DNA from: Silene conica
Lineage: Eukaryota; Streptophyta; Magnoliopsida; Caryophyllales; Caryophyllaceae
Direction of reading: 5' to 3'
DNA: 64,000 bases
Assembly: GCA_029255685.2 (NCBI GenBank)
Contig: CM055318.2
Span: forward strand, 6,143,001 to 6,207,000
This document shows positions 12,340 through 23,649 of the stretch, piece by piece. The position numbers were made by a program, and so were the translations under genes. The notes beneath the pieces were generated by a model that saw nothing but the letters and a program-made list of their open reading frames with translations, was not told the origin of the DNA and made no database searches. How positions within the stretch are numbered: position 1 is the stretch's first letter; each line of letters starts with the position of its first letter.

Positions 12340-12759
12340 TAAGATTGTATGCAATCTATCCAACAGCTAAACGAGAGCTTTAAGAGCTACATTGTTTGTT
12401 TCCCTGTGTTTCGATGTCAAATCCTTTACCTGACCTTACTGCGTCCTTTACACAGCATTTCTACGAGCTGCGCATTCAGTATTCACGTCTGCCATTCAAC
12501 TGACAAAATACACGCTTTGAACGGAAACTTTAAACCATGAGTATAATACCGAAGTTCAAACATCAGAGCTTTTCCAAAATAGTTCACACAAATGTTGGCG
12601 GATTACTTACAAACATTGCAGATAGAATCAGTTATACAACAATATGAAGTACACACACACATTCCTGTGCAGAGAAAAAATGATAGGTTTTCACTTTTCA
12701 ATACAAGGTAGCAGATACAGCAAAGACAAAGGGATGGCTCGGCAAGGATGAACACGAGC
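12340..12759. other. Intergenic / 3' UTR of the CYSTM gene
   Basis: No ORF of interest. The 3' UTR of the minus-strand CYSTM gene should lie here. A short cacacacaca run is present near 12650. Confidence 0.5.
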
Positions 12760-15148
12760 CTAACAGCAGCAGCATTCTTCAAACACGAAGCAGCATAACA
12801 AGCAACCCAAGCTACACAACAAATAAAACAACTGAATGAGGATTTCAAGACCTGTCAAGCTAGAATAATCGATATGTAAAATCAATTTAGTTGTTGAAGT
12901 TGAATAATTACTGACAGAAAGACGGAAAGTGTAGTTGTTTCTGAATTCTGAGTGTTTTCAGCGTGAACGGAGTATTTAACAATAGAGTCGTTTCTTAGAT
13001 AATAGACTACGACTGTCTACCCTCATCTGTCTTCACTTGACTTCCGACTGGTATGCCTTATATTCTAAGGCTCCCCCTCACACGAAGACCCTTTTTTCTT
13101 TTTGGGCTTGAAGTGTGGGTGCAAGCGGGATTCCCTTGCCTGTTCTGATTATCCACTTTAGAATGGGGGGTGGGATTCGAACTCCGACACAACACCGTGT
13201 CGAAGAGTCAGGGTAACACGGGTTATTATCACATAAATGAAATTAGGTTATGAAGACGGAATAGATGAAGTAGGGTGACAACACCAAAAAGACTTGACCT
13301 ATCACTCACAGTGTCACAGAGACCATCATCCCCGAGAGAAACTGTAAACAGTCTCCCGACCAGTGCAGTAGTGTCGACTATATTTTATATGGGCAAAAAG
13401 GAGAGGCTCTTGTCCTGTAACCCATTATGCAAATAACCAGTGGATTATATAAATATTCTAAAAGGGACCTGAAACTTGCTAGAAAATCTGCCTTACATTC
13501 ACAAATATTATCAAATGTTGCCATTGAAGCGATAATGAAGACCCCTATAGTTGGCTATAGTCATCGCAAAGGTAATAAGGTGGGATCCAGTTTGAATCGA
13601 CTGTCCTTCAAAAAGGTCAAATTATGATTGAAAGCCGGAAAAAAAAATCACTTGCATCAGTCACAGACGTCAGCTTGCTTTTAGTTGATACTCGGTAGTT
13701 TTTCACTGGTGGACATATGTATTGTTATGAGCGAGCCTGAACCCGGACACTAAAGCTCCTAGAGTAAGTAAAGACTCAAGCGTACCAAATTCTACAGAAA
13801 CAAGCAACATCACAACTCAAATACCATTAGCCGTCAACGGCCTAGGATGTGCTACCCATTTGTAAACAGCAGGGAGGGACAGTTTCCAGACATATCCAAC
13901 AATCGAAAACAAACATGAGAATCAGACATACATACCATATTAAAGACATAAAGCAGCAATTGCATAGTAAACGATTAATTATACGTACTCCATAACAAAC
14001 AGATGAAATTAATCAGACAATTAGAAAAGATCAACATACCATCCCTTCAAAAAGGAGCAGCAACCATGATCTCGTTGATGGTGATGATGATGGGCATCAC
14101 AGTTGTAATTAGGTGGAGGAGGAGGAGGCGGGGGAGCGTAACCATCATTGAAGTAACCCTGATATCCACCCTGCTGATGGTGCTGGTGATGTTGCGGTGG
14201 ATACCCTTGTGGCGGTGGTGGAGGGTAGCCTTCATACCCTTGTGGTGGTCCTGCTCCTCCTCCTCCAGGGTACCCTTGTGGCGGATATTGACTTCCATAC
14301 CCTAATCATACAATAATCATTCAATCATTCATTAATAATTACGGAGTAACCGTCATCAACATAACACCATCATTGATCATAGATCATTGGTCAACAATTG
14401 GGGCGAGAGAGAATTGGGTAATTTGATCATCCACCAAATCCACCAAAAAAAAAGTTCTGAGCTTTCAAATTATACTTCATCTGTCCGAATCAATTGTTTA
14501 CCTTTTTTGATTAAAAAATCTCTCACAAGAACAAAAGAAGTAAACAAATAACTGAAACAAAGACGGTATTAAACATTAGAATTTGCTTTATGAAATACCC
14601 TAAAAAGCTAGAAATAAAAAATTACATCTCCAACAAACGATCAATGACCAAATCCGATACTCTCTCCGTCTCAATCGTTTGTTTAACTTTGATTAAAATC
14701 TCGCAAATAACAAGCAAACTAAACGAATAATTGAGACGGAAAGAGTATATTAAACATTAGAATTAGCTTTATGAAATTCCATTCCCTAAAAGGCTAAAAT
14801 CAAGAATAATCATTTGTACAAAAACCACAACATTATATCATCAATATGATCAATGATCAAATTCCACCCAAGAAAGTTGTGATCTTTGAAATCATACGAG
14901 TACTAAACAGAATAATCTAATCTAATCTAATCTAATCTAGCTAAAATGAAATCCCATCACAAATTCATAATCTAAATTTCAAAACTAAATTCAATAAATC
15001 TAATTTGTTAACCGTTTTTATTCTTTGTGACGGGTATTTTAATCGAGACGGAGGGAGTACTGTACATAAACTAAAATACCCAGATGAAGAAAATGAAGGA
15101 AAAATTACCAGGAGGGTAGGAAACTTGAGGAGATTGTTGATAACTCAT
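12760..15148 (-). CDS. CYSTM-type small protein (His/Pro-rich, C-terminal Cys cluster)
   Basis: Three exons on the minus strand: 15148-15109, 14301-14040 and 12811-12760. They join in frame (40+262+52 nt) to 104 aa. The N-terminus MSYQQSPQVSYPPG leads into repeated QGYPP/GGYQGY units and a poly-Pro stretch. A His-rich block (HHHHHQRDHG) follows, then the cysteine-rich end SFLKGCLGCLLCCF and a run of four Cys at the C-terminus. CYSTM proteins have this layout: a disordered Gln/Tyr/Pro-rich head and a Cys-rich tail that inserts in membranes, often linked to stress or heavy-metal tolerance. The His-rich part could bind metal; this is inference. The very short exon 3 would be missed without the phase join TG|C, which restores a Cys codon. 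Intron 1 carries duplicated MITEs; intron 2 has a TRIM-like relic. Confidence 0.85.
13050..13230 (-). repeat. TRIM-like retroelement relic in CYSTM intron 2
   Basis: The order of signals on the minus strand resembles the complete TRIM at 52288-52586: a tRNA-like stretch near 13200, a gttcgaatccc box, a 'cttcaagccc' block and a purine-rich tract (gtgtgagggggagcc). Ends are unclear, so the call is tentative. The stretch also includes the short palindrome cgacacaacaccgtgtcg. Confidence 0.35.
14470..14785. repeat. Duplicated Stowaway-like MITE block in CYSTM intron 1
   Basis: Two diverged copies lie side by side: about 14470-14600 and 14655-14785. Both end with 'taaacattagaatt.gctttatgaaat'. The second contains an 86-bp MITE (14660-14745) flanked by TA, with mirrored ends ctctctccgtctcaa and ttgagacggaaagag. 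TA target and 'ctccgtc' ends are the Stowaway (Tc1/mariner) pattern. Confidence 0.6.
14914..14940. repeat. (TCTAA)5 microsatellite
   Basis: Five units of tctaa/taatc in a row in CYSTM intron 1. Confidence 0.85.
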
Positions 15149-16550
15149 CTCTAGATTTCTGATAAAATTTGGGTTGTTTTCTGTGTTTGACTGTTTTGTA
15201 GATCAAAATTTATGATTTATGTGCAACTAAATTGTACAGTAATTAGAAACAATCAAACAAATTAATTGTAAATTAATGTGCCACTAATTGACTTCAACAA
15301 CCAAAACTATTGAGTCTATTACAAACAGGCTACAATAATGTATATATGTCTGGTTGTTGACAGTTGACACTTGCTGATTATACTCGTGAATCTGATTATT
15401 AAACGCGTGAGACGAGTTACATTACTTAGTCGTGTCTCTTGTACTATGAATTCAAGTTTACGTTGATTCAACTACTTTTTACGAATGACTGTTGAATAAA
15501 TAACGGTTTAAATTAAACGAGTGAGATGAGCTACATTACTTGGTCATGTCTTTTGTACGATAATTCAACTTTGTGTTGATCCAACGACTGTAAGAATCAA
15601 TAACGGTATTATAAATACTCAAAAATGAAGTATCGGAGTAATAATTATTCAGCGGGGCTAATTTGATTTAAACATGAGTTGTGTTTTTTTGATTTATATA
15701 AACTTGCTCGTTAATATTATTATGAGTTTTATTAATGTATCAATTTTTGACATGTTGTGAGACGCTCGCTAAAAAATAACCGTGAATGTGGACTAAACCG
15801 GATGGTATGCACCAATTGTATCCTTTTTTCAAGGATCAGAACAGCATCAAATTTTACTGTACTGAAATTTAGCAGCTTCACCTAAAAGTTTCAATCTTTT
15901 TTGTCTTTGATTTTCTTATATACGAAGTACAAACAAGGATGTCAGCTTGAGCTTGAAATAATGAACTGTCATAATACGAAAGAAGGTGAAAAGTGGAAAA
16001 CATAAAACATGATTCTGTGAGTGAGTGAGTGAGTCTGTGACCCTGTGAGACTACATCTTCATAATTTCCTACTGTCTAACCATTCAGTCGCCTCGTCTCA
16101 GTCGCTTTTACTTTACGATCTTACTTGAATTTCTGAACGGGTTCAATTAACAACTTGTGCTTACACACCATTAAACACACAAAAGAAAGGGAAGAAGATA
16201 AAGCTTACCACAAATTCTCAATGAAGACGGACTAATTCTGTCTATTTAAAAAGACGGGTCAAATGTCACCATTTTAAGGATAAATGTGATCGTGTGAAAA
16301 AAACAACCTGTTAACTTGGAAAATTATATTGGTTACATTTGATGTTAAAATGATAATCTCCGACCCGTCTTTGCTAAGAGACGGATTGTGACCGCGTTGA
16401 GCAAGATTTATTAAAAGCCGAGAAATGAATGGAATATGAGAGGAAAAGAGAGTCAGATTACGCGTGAATCGAACAAATATTTTTTTTAATTCCCTAGGCA
16501 TTATATGTTTCTGTAGTTAGTATATTTGACTCGTCTTAAACAAGATTGCA
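15149..16550. other. CYSTM upstream region with direct repeats
   Basis: Holds two copies of a block of about 110 bp (15397-15505 and 15516-15610) sharing 'aaacg.gtgaga.gag.tacattactt', placed 250-460 bases upstream of the CYSTM start. There is a (gagt)n run at 16017-16036. About 16130-16300 resembles the upstream region of the B3 genes at 19755-19850. No gene is seen. Confidence 0.55.
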
Positions 16551-16770
16551 TGAATAAATGAAAAGAGAAATTGCAGAAAAGCTGTATTGAGTCTGTCTGA
16601 GTTGATCTTGTCTGAAATTTTGATATGGTTATAGACTTACAGTAAATGATTTAAATTAGGAAGTTGAGAAAAGAAAGAAACAGTGCAAAAACCAAAGGGT
16701 TGTGTCTTATGTGTAAGAGATTTTGCTGTTCTAGGAAGGTAACTGTAACTGTACTGCTCAAGCATGCATT
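16550..16770 (-). repeat. Relic of the B3-gene upstream repeat
   Basis: Resembles the sequences upstream of both B3 genes (20110-20275 and 22650-22800), sharing 'ttgatcttgtctgaa', 'gaaacag.g.aaaaaccaaag', and 'tgctgttctaggaa'. No B3 exon lies in the expected place (lower coordinates), so this is a leftover of a lost or rearranged copy. Confidence 0.5.
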
Positions 16771-17084
16771 GTCTAACCACACATCTTGCTTATTAATATT
16801 TCGGCAACTTTCCATTTTGACGGGTATATCCGTCAGAAGTTTGCAACGGGTTAAATATTATTCGTATGGATAGATAAAACAAAACAGGGTGTGAGTAGTG
16901 TGTGACACTTTGCTTTTGTCTTATCTCCTTATATAAGTAGTTTTTTACCGTCGCAAGCTTGCAATTGAAATATCTGTCACGAATCAGAATTTGTGTTAAT
17001 ATCTTTTCACCTATTTCATTTATTGATGTCTTTACTTTTAGTTTGGAATATTTTTGAAGTTTAATTTAATCATCCATATTAGAA

Positions 17085-17260
17085 ATGGTCAAACAGGCGG
17101 GCAGGGCGGGACGAGAAAAGGTTGGGGCGGGCCTAGTGTGGGTCCAAGTGTAGGCGGGTCGGGAAGACTGGTTAACATATGCTCGACTTGGGCTTGCCCT
17201 TATATTTAACTAAATCGAGCTAGGCTAATAAAGGGTCGGGTCGCATGTTTGACCAACACT
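17085..17260. mobile_element. Possible hAT-like MITE ('ggcgggtc' type)
   Basis: The mirrored ends tggtcaaacaggcggg (left) and tcgcatgtttgacca (right) enclose sequence with repeated ggcggg and gggtcgg. This is the same style of interior as the hAT MITEs at 18779 and 45204. No clear target duplication. Confidence 0.4.
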
Positions 17261-18014
17261 CCCCTCAAATGATGGTCTCCTTCTTTCTCTTGGGACTTTG
17301 TGTCGAAATAAAAAAATAAACATAAAATTGAGACGGAAAAGTTAATTATCTCTAGATAGTTAGGTCCGAATTCCCATCATTTGCTAATAGTTGATTAAAA
17401 TAGTAGTATCATTTTTTGAAAATAAAAAGATTAACAAATAATTGTGATGAGGTCAATTACTAATATCGAGTGTACCTATAAAATTTTAACAAGGAAATAT
17501 TTTTAGTTTTATATATGTTTAAACAATTTGTTATGTCATTAAAAAACTTTAGCAGCTTAAACATTTTGTGATGTCTAAGGATTAACCAATATATCCCAAT
17601 AAGTAGTAGTACTAATTATTCTAATTTACCAAAACTCTAAGGTGATAATTAGAGTCATAAGATCGGTTTTATACTCTAACATGTTCCTTACACGAATGCC
17701 ATTTGAACTTAAAGTGTCGATGCAATTACAGGCCTCCTATACGCGGTGCTAACACTGGTTGCATCGTACTATCGTGTATGGAATCACTATCGATATCTCA
17801 TATTAGCCGCCTCAGACTTCGAATCTACAGGACCATTCTTCATCTGCAAATAAAATCATTAGGAAGGCACATAACTAGTTCATACATATTCTCCAATAAG
17901 TTCGAATCTCTCACAGAAGACGAGAGTTTTGTTAAGAGTTCTGATACTACTCTAGCATAAGCATAAGCATAAGCATTGTCAGTTAACGCGATAATGCTCA
18001 ATAATAGCGCCTCT
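17261..18014. other. Intergenic, downstream of B3 gene 1
   Basis: AT-rich, with an (ataagc)4 repeat near 17955-17980. It should include the 3' UTR of B3 gene 1. No other gene is seen. Confidence 0.5.
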
Positions 18015-19706
18015 TCACGGTTCCTGTGGTTGCGGAACTCTCTTCACAATGATTTTTTGGATGGTCTTCCGTTGTCCGAGAACAATCTGAAACCGAAGCT
18101 TATCTCCCTTTTGAACCTGGTTCATCTCCCAGAATTGAAGCATTCCAGCATATCCCAGAACTGTCCGGTCTATTGTTCTGCGCAACCATGTCGTCGTTGA
18201 TGCTCCTCCCACGAAACTCAACTCTATCATCTGAGGTAGCTCGATAGCAAATCGCTCTATCACCCAACTAGGAAATGTCTGAAAGATCCAACATCATGTT
18301 AGTATAACAGTTGTTATTTTACAAAGGCCGGATTATTCTCACTTAAAACAAGTATGCATACCACAAAACTCTTCAAGTGTGTGCGCCTGATAGTCCTCAC
18401 AAATTCCAATTTTGGGTCATCAATTGTTCTCCGTCTTTTCTTGACTTGAGGCGCTCCCTTGTTGCACCCATCAGACTTGAAGGTCATAACAACAAAAGTC
18501 GAGTCTGCTACGTAGCGGAACACCATAAAATCTCCGCTCTCCAGTGAATGATCCTTAGCAAACTCCCCCCAGCCCGAGGTTATGTGCAGGCGATGGCCGA
18601 TGTAACACAGTTTTGCGCGCCAAACCAACCCATTCACGTTTTTCAGGGATATCTTGTATGGAATTTTTCCTCCGAAGTTCTCGACAAATGGTGGAGGTAT
18701 ACGCTTTAACAAACATCCAAACAACAGACATTTTAATCCAGTTTGCATTCAGTAATGTTCTGATGATGTAGTGCTAGCTAGAGTGGCAATCGGGTCACTC
18801 GGGTCAGTTACGGGTCGGGTCATGCCGGGTCATTTTCGGGTCGGGTCATGTCGGGTCATCCTCGGGTGACAATTCAGGTCAGGTTATTGACATATATTTT
18901 ATCTTATATATTTAGTTTTAGAGGATAATTTTATGTTTAATTAATGGATAGATGTATTACTTGAAGTTTAAGTTAAAATAATTAAGAATAATTATCAATT
19001 TGGTGTCCTTTAAACCATTATTAAGCCAGTTAATTATAACGTCATCTATCGGGTTGAGAAATATTGGGTAACAGGCTGGGTCGGTTCGGTGCGGGTCGGG
19101 TTCGGGTTGGCCAAAATAATGCTGCTATTGGTTAGCAGGTCGGTTCGGGTTGGATCTGTTAGGTTTCGGGTCGCCCAATTCTCGGGTTGTATCGGGTCGA
19201 GTTTCGGGAGGGTAGGTTCGGGTTCGACGGGTCGGGTCAACTTTTGCCAGCTCTAAGTGCTACTGTCAAAGTGTCAAAACCTACTGCAAGGCGAAAACTC
19301 TAAACTATACTTCTCTAATACGTTCTCCCTCCGTTCCATTCCATTTGTTTACCTTTCTTCATTCTTTATCGTAAACATTTTAATCAAAGGTGAACAAATG
19401 ACAGTGAAACGCATTTACCCGAATTTTAGTCGAGACTAACTGCGTTTAGCAAGATTGATCTTGACCTTATAAGCAGTTCATTAATTTGAAACTAGTTCAT
19501 AAAAGTTAACTAAATACAGTACAACATAAAAACATTAAAAAATATAAAACAAAAGGAAAAAAACATAATTTGAACATAAATGATGAGCAAGATACCAGAT
19601 TGATGGAGTTCTTATCTTCAAGGAAAAGCTGAAAGAAACTTGGATGATGTTCCTGGGACAGGGAGACACTACCATGAGACAACTCGACCGCAGTCGGATT
19701 CACCAT
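18015..19706 (-). CDS. REM-type B3 domain protein, copy 1 (3 exons)
   Basis: A probable nuclear DNA-binding protein with two plant B3 folds. Exons on the minus strand: 19706-19596 (37 codons), 18703-18362 (114 codons) and 18278-18015 (87 codons plus stop), all joined in phase 0 to 238 aa. Exon 1 ends with the start of B3 domain 1 (SFFQLFLEDKNSINL). Exon 2 continues it (RIPPPFVENFGGKIP, GWGEFAKDHSLESGDFMVFR) and ends with a basic stretch (KKRRRT). Exon 3 holds a shorter second B3-like domain (WLRRTIDRTVLGYAG, NQVQKGDKLRFQIV). This is the layout of VRN1/REM proteins. Intron 1 contains a hAT-like MITE (18779-19255). The frame upstream of the ATG has an in-frame TAG, which supports the start. The paralogue at 21446-22519 shares the whole structure. 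Target genes cannot be told. Confidence 0.8.
18779..19255. mobile_element. hAT-like MITE in intron 1 of B3 gene 1
   Basis: The ends tagagtggcaatcgggtc and (mirrored) ttagagctggcaaaagtt form an imperfect inverted repeat. The interior repeats 'cgggtcgggt' near both ends around an AT-rich core. Flanks share gtgcta (18771-18776 and 19257-19262), part of an 8-bp hAT duplication. It is absent from the same intron of the paralogue at 22109-22414. Confidence 0.7.
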
Positions 19707-19909
19707 CTTCTTTACCTATTCATCAAACACAAACATCCTTAAAGTTTACACAAACAGATTCAGTAACAACTTGTTCTTACACGGTGTTACACCCATTAAC
19801 CCAAAAAAGAAGAAGAAAAGGAAGTAGAGAAACCTTAGCTTAGAAATAACACAAATGTATGGAAAATCAGAGGAAAAGAGAGAGTGAAGTTATGTGTTCA
19901 AGTTTATTG

Positions 19910-19971
19910 TGATAGATGAACCGTCTCAACCAAAACCTTAAGCTGATGGTTGAGGTCCAACCCCTAATATA
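19910..19971 (-). repeat. Partial or solo TRIM LTR
   Basis: tgatagatgaaccgtctcaa and the following 40 bases match the 72-bp LTRs at 52288, 52515 and 51331. No partner LTR or PBS is next to it, so it is a solo or truncated LTR. Confidence 0.6.
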
Positions 19972-20538
19972 TTGCATTGCTTTTATACACTCATTTTGTT
20001 TAAAACGTCAATATCCGTTTTAAACTTAAACGGGTTTTCATGTCAAGACGGATATTGTCATATTAATAAAGACTTACCATTTTAGTGAAAGGGGTAGAGT
20101 AACTGAGGAAGCAGGAAAAGAAGTAAATAAAAAAGCTGATAATTGATCTTCTCTGAATATTTGCTTTGGTTAATGGTAATAGTAAATGTTTTAAATAATG
20201 AAGAAACAGAGTAAAAACCAAAGTGTTTTGTTTACATATCTTGCTGTTCTAGGAAAATTACTGTACTGCTCAGTTCAAAAAGGTGATAATTTTTTTATCA
20301 AATCGATCAACTTTCCGAGAGGTACGAGTTATCGTATTTGGAATTCGTGACTAGGAGTTACTCCTATTGTATGTCAAAATATATTTGTTCAGGCAAAATA
20401 TCAAACCTCATGGACACCGGCACACGGCGTTCATTTTCCCGAAAAGTTAATAGGCTTACTTTTTAGAATTGAATGGAGTATTTGGGTGTTGTATAAAATA
20501 TTATAGTAATTAGTAATTGTCGTAATTTTTGGCATATA

Positions 20539-20787
20539 CTCCCTCCATTTTTATCCAAGTGATACATTTCTTTTTGCACGTTTGTCAACGCACGTTTTAC
20601 GTACTTAATATCTTTAGCTACGTATTTGTAAAAATTATATATTTTCAATGTACTCGTAAGGACGAATTAAACAAGATCCCACACGAATATGTTTTTTCTT
20701 ACGTATTGAGAGAAAATTGAAAATGAAGGTTAACTTGTGAATAGTGTACAAAAACCTTATGTATCACTTGGATAAAAATGGAGGGAG
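20539..20787. mobile_element. Stowaway MITE, 249 bp, 28-bp perfect TIRs
   Basis: ctccctccatttttatcc at the left is perfectly mirrored at the right, over 28 bases. It is flanked by TA on both sides (20537-20538, 20788-20789). Ends and target are those of Stowaway/Tc1-mariner MITEs. The perfect TIRs suggest a fairly recent insertion. Confidence 0.92.
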
Positions 20788-21445
20788 TACAATTTTTTAT
20801 GAAAAAGCTTGTCATCTAATCCGACCTTCTGGATAATTTTTCAAATAGATCATCATGATCCGTATTCTGTACATGTAGCCTTAAGCCTCTATGGACGACT
20901 TTTGCACAAGCCTAGTAACCTGGGTTTGAATCCCGTTACATAATCCTGGGTTCGCCCCTGTCATTAGGTGATAGCTGCAGCGCAACCAAGCAGAGCTCAA
21001 AGATCTTAATATCATTTCCTGCTGTCCTGAATATTGCCTCTCTCAGCTGAACTTATCTTGGTCGTCCAAGTTTAGTCAGGGCAACGCGGCCTATTTCTTA
21101 ATTTCTAGAAATACCCGATCAAACCAAACATATTATATGCCAGTCGACGAAGATGCTTAGTTGATAATCAAAAACAAATCTGTATTTCAGAAAGAAAAAG
21201 AAAACCAGAAGTTTCAACTGACTGTAAACTCCGCGATTGTCAAAGTTCAAATTTCACGACATTCATATAAGCGATGAAAGAAGCCAAAGAGATAGATCCC
21301 GAGAAATTCTAACATTCAACTCATGTACTTTGAACTAATGCTAAGCAGAATGTTACAGTATTGTCGGTTCCTGGAAACGACTAACTCGTTAACAATGACA
21401 CTGTGATGAAATGCAGAAATAGTAAGCTCTTCCCAACTCCTCTAA

Positions 21446-22519
21446 TTACGGTATTCTCCTCACGACAATCTCACTGATGGTCTTCTGTTCTCCGACAATA
21501 GTCTGAAATTGGAGCTTATCGCCTGTTTGAACATTGTTCATCTCCAAAAATCGATCAATCCCGGTATATCCCAGTATTGTCCTGTCTTGGGTTCCGCGCA
21601 ACCACGTTGTCGTTGATACTCCTCCCTCGAAACTCAACTCTACCTTCTGAGGTAGCTCGACAACACATTTCTTCATCACCCAGCTGGGAAACGTCTGAAG
21701 ATTAACGACATCAAGTTAGTATAACCGAGGTTAATTTTCAAAGGTCATGAAAAACAAATCAAATGTGCTTACCAAAAAATTCTTGTGTGTGTTGATAATT
21801 CTCTCGAATATCAAGTTTGGGCGAGGAATTCTTCTGTCTTTTCCTTTGACTATGGGCGCTCTCTTGCTGCAGCCGTCTGAGTCGAAGGCCATAGCAAGGA
21901 AAGTCGTATCTGGTACGTAATGGAACACCACAAAATCTCCATTCTTCAGCGAATGTTCCTTGACGAACTTTTTCCAGCCTGACGAAATGTATAAGTGATG
22001 GCCGATGTAGCTCAGCTTTGCAGGCCGAACCAACCCATTCACGTTTTTCAGGGATATCTTGGACGGAATTTTTCCTCCGAAGTTCTTGACAAATGGTGGA
22101 GGTATACGCTTTAACAATCATCCAAACAACAGACATTTTAATCCAGTTTGCATTCAGTATACTTCTCTAATACGTTCTCCTTCCGTTCCATTTGTTTACC
22201 TTTCTTCATCCTTTATCGTGAACATTTTAGTCAAAGGTAAACAAATGACGGTGAACGTTCAAACGCATTTACCCGAATTTTGATCTTTACCTTATAAGCA
22301 GTTCATTAATTTGAAACTAGTTCATAAAAATTAACTAAATACAACATAAAAACATTAAAATTTATAAAACAAATGAAAAAGACATAATTTGAAGTTAAAA
22401 GTTGAGCAAGATACCAGATTGATGGAGTTCTCATGTTGAAGGAAAAGCTGAAAGAAACTTGGAGGATGTTCCTGGGAGACACTACTGTGGGACGACTCGG
22501 CCGCAGTCGGATTCACCAT
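21446..22519 (-). CDS. REM-type B3 domain protein, copy 2 (3 exons)
   Basis: The tandem paralogue of the gene at 18015-19706. Exons on the minus strand: 22519-22415 (35 codons), 22108-21773 (112 codons) and 21694-21446 (82 codons plus stop), all phase 0, 229 aa. Exon 1 ends SFFQLFLQHENSINL. Exon 2 carries RIPPPFVKNFGGKIP and GWKKFVKEHSLKNGDFVVF. Exon 3 carries WLRGTQDRTILGYTG and NNVQTGDKLQFQ. The ORF is also open 8 codons upstream (to an ATG at 22543), but the paralogue has a stop there, so 22519 is preferred. Introns are compact: intron 1 is about 300 bp, against about 890 bp in copy 1, which carries a MITE and about 90 bp of other sequence missing here. All splice sites are intact, so the gene may be active. 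Confidence 0.8.
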
Positions 22520-22649
22520 CTTCTTTACCTGTTCATCAAACATTCAAACACAAACATCATTAAAATTTATACACCCATTAAACCCAAAAAAACAGAAGAA
22601 AAGGAAGTAGAGAAACCTTAGCTTAGAAATGAATGTAGAGTAAGTGAGT

Positions 22650-23270
22650 AAGCAGGAAAAGAAGTAAATAAAAAAGCTGATATTGATCTTCTCTGAATAT
22701 TTGCTTTGGTAAATGGTAATAGTAATGTTTAAATAATGAAGAAACGGAGTAAAAACCAAAGAGTTGTGTTTATAAATTTTGTTGTTCTAGGAAAATTACC
22801 CCACCGTTTTTTTAAGTCTTCAATTCGGAATCATTTGGTTACCTTTTATTAAAATACCTTTCACAAAAAAGTAAAATCGTAATAATCAAAAGTTTAACAG
22901 TTTACAATGGGGGAAGTGGTAAATGACCCCTTAAGTTTGATATGATTTTAAACCTTCTGATTTCTGAAGGTAAGACAAGGAAGAAACTGAGGAATAACTT
23001 TGCTATTCTTTGAAAATAACTGTAATTTTTAATAGTAAGTCTCTCTTCAAACAGATATAACCGTTTTAAGACTAAAACGGGTCAAATATACTCACTTAAA
23101 ATGTTACAAAAAAGCTGTTTTTTTTCTGTGTAGATTGATTTTGTCTACAATTTTGATTTGTAAAAGTACATGTTTTAAAGATTATGAAGCTAAGAAAGGC
23201 AAGAAACAGAGGAGAAAAACAAAAGGGCTGCTGTTTCAGAAAAATAACTCTTATTTTGCCTACATACAGT
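22650..23270 (-). repeat. Repeated upstream blocks of the B3 genes
   Basis: Three successive, progressively diverged versions of one block: 22650-22800 (directly upstream of B3 copy 2), about 22960-23035 and 23100-23265. They share 'gattttgtctaca'/'gatcttctctgaa', 'gaaacagaggagaaaaac' and 'ttcagaaaaataactc'-like segments. Only the first has a gene behind it, so the others are probably relics of further copies. Confidence 0.45.
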
Positions 23271-23418
23271 ATTAATTATCTCTTCAATGCTGGGTAACTA
23301 ACTAGGTACTCCCTATGTCACAAATCCCGATTATTTGTTTACGTTTGAATAATGGAGTATATTGTTACAACGAGTAAATGTTAAGCAAATAATTATCATC
23401 CAATGCACCGTCGTAACT

Positions 23419-23634
23419 GACTGTTTAAGGGCGCTTATACAGTTGGCTGGCCTTGAAACACGGGATCACCTCATTAAGGGTATTCTAGAAGATTGTTTAG
23501 TTATTTCAAGTTTGTTTCATTGTATTAGTTTGTCTTTTATTTCTCGTAGATTTAATAGGGTAGCACATGAACTGGCGTCTTGTGCTAATCATCTGTAATA
23601 CAGTAAAAAACAAAAAAATAAAAAAATAAAAAAA
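23419..23634 (+). pseudogene. 5'-truncated LINE, RNase H end
   Basis: The frame encodes the last part of a plant L1-type RNase H domain (TDCLRALIQLAG, FISRRFNRVAHELASCANH). It is followed by an A-rich tail (23604-23634). Nearly identical 15-base flanks (tgcaccgtcgtaact at 23404-23418, tgcaacgtcgtaact at 23635-23649) are the target duplication of a LINE insertion. It is dead, about 216 bp long. Confidence 0.8.
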
Positions 23635-23649
23635 TGCAACGTCGTAACT

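Larger units (their letters stand above)
19707..21445. other. Region between the two B3 genes
   Basis: Contains the upstream sequence of B3 gene 1 (including the repeated block 20110-20275), a TRIM LTR-like piece (19910-19971), a Stowaway MITE (20539-20787) and, near 20985-21010, 'caaccaagcagagctc', which recurs at 24228-24245. The rest of the 1.7 kb shows no gene. Confidence 0.55.

Noticed and set aside
14003..14305. Plus-strand ORF of 100 codons, Arg/Met/Trp-rich
   Set aside because: It is antisense to exon 2 of the CYSTM gene; its odd composition comes from the Pro/His codons on the other strand.
22520..22543. Upstream ATG at 22543 for B3 gene 2
   Set aside because: The paralogue has an in-frame stop in this stretch, so the shared ATG at 22519 is more likely; not excluded.
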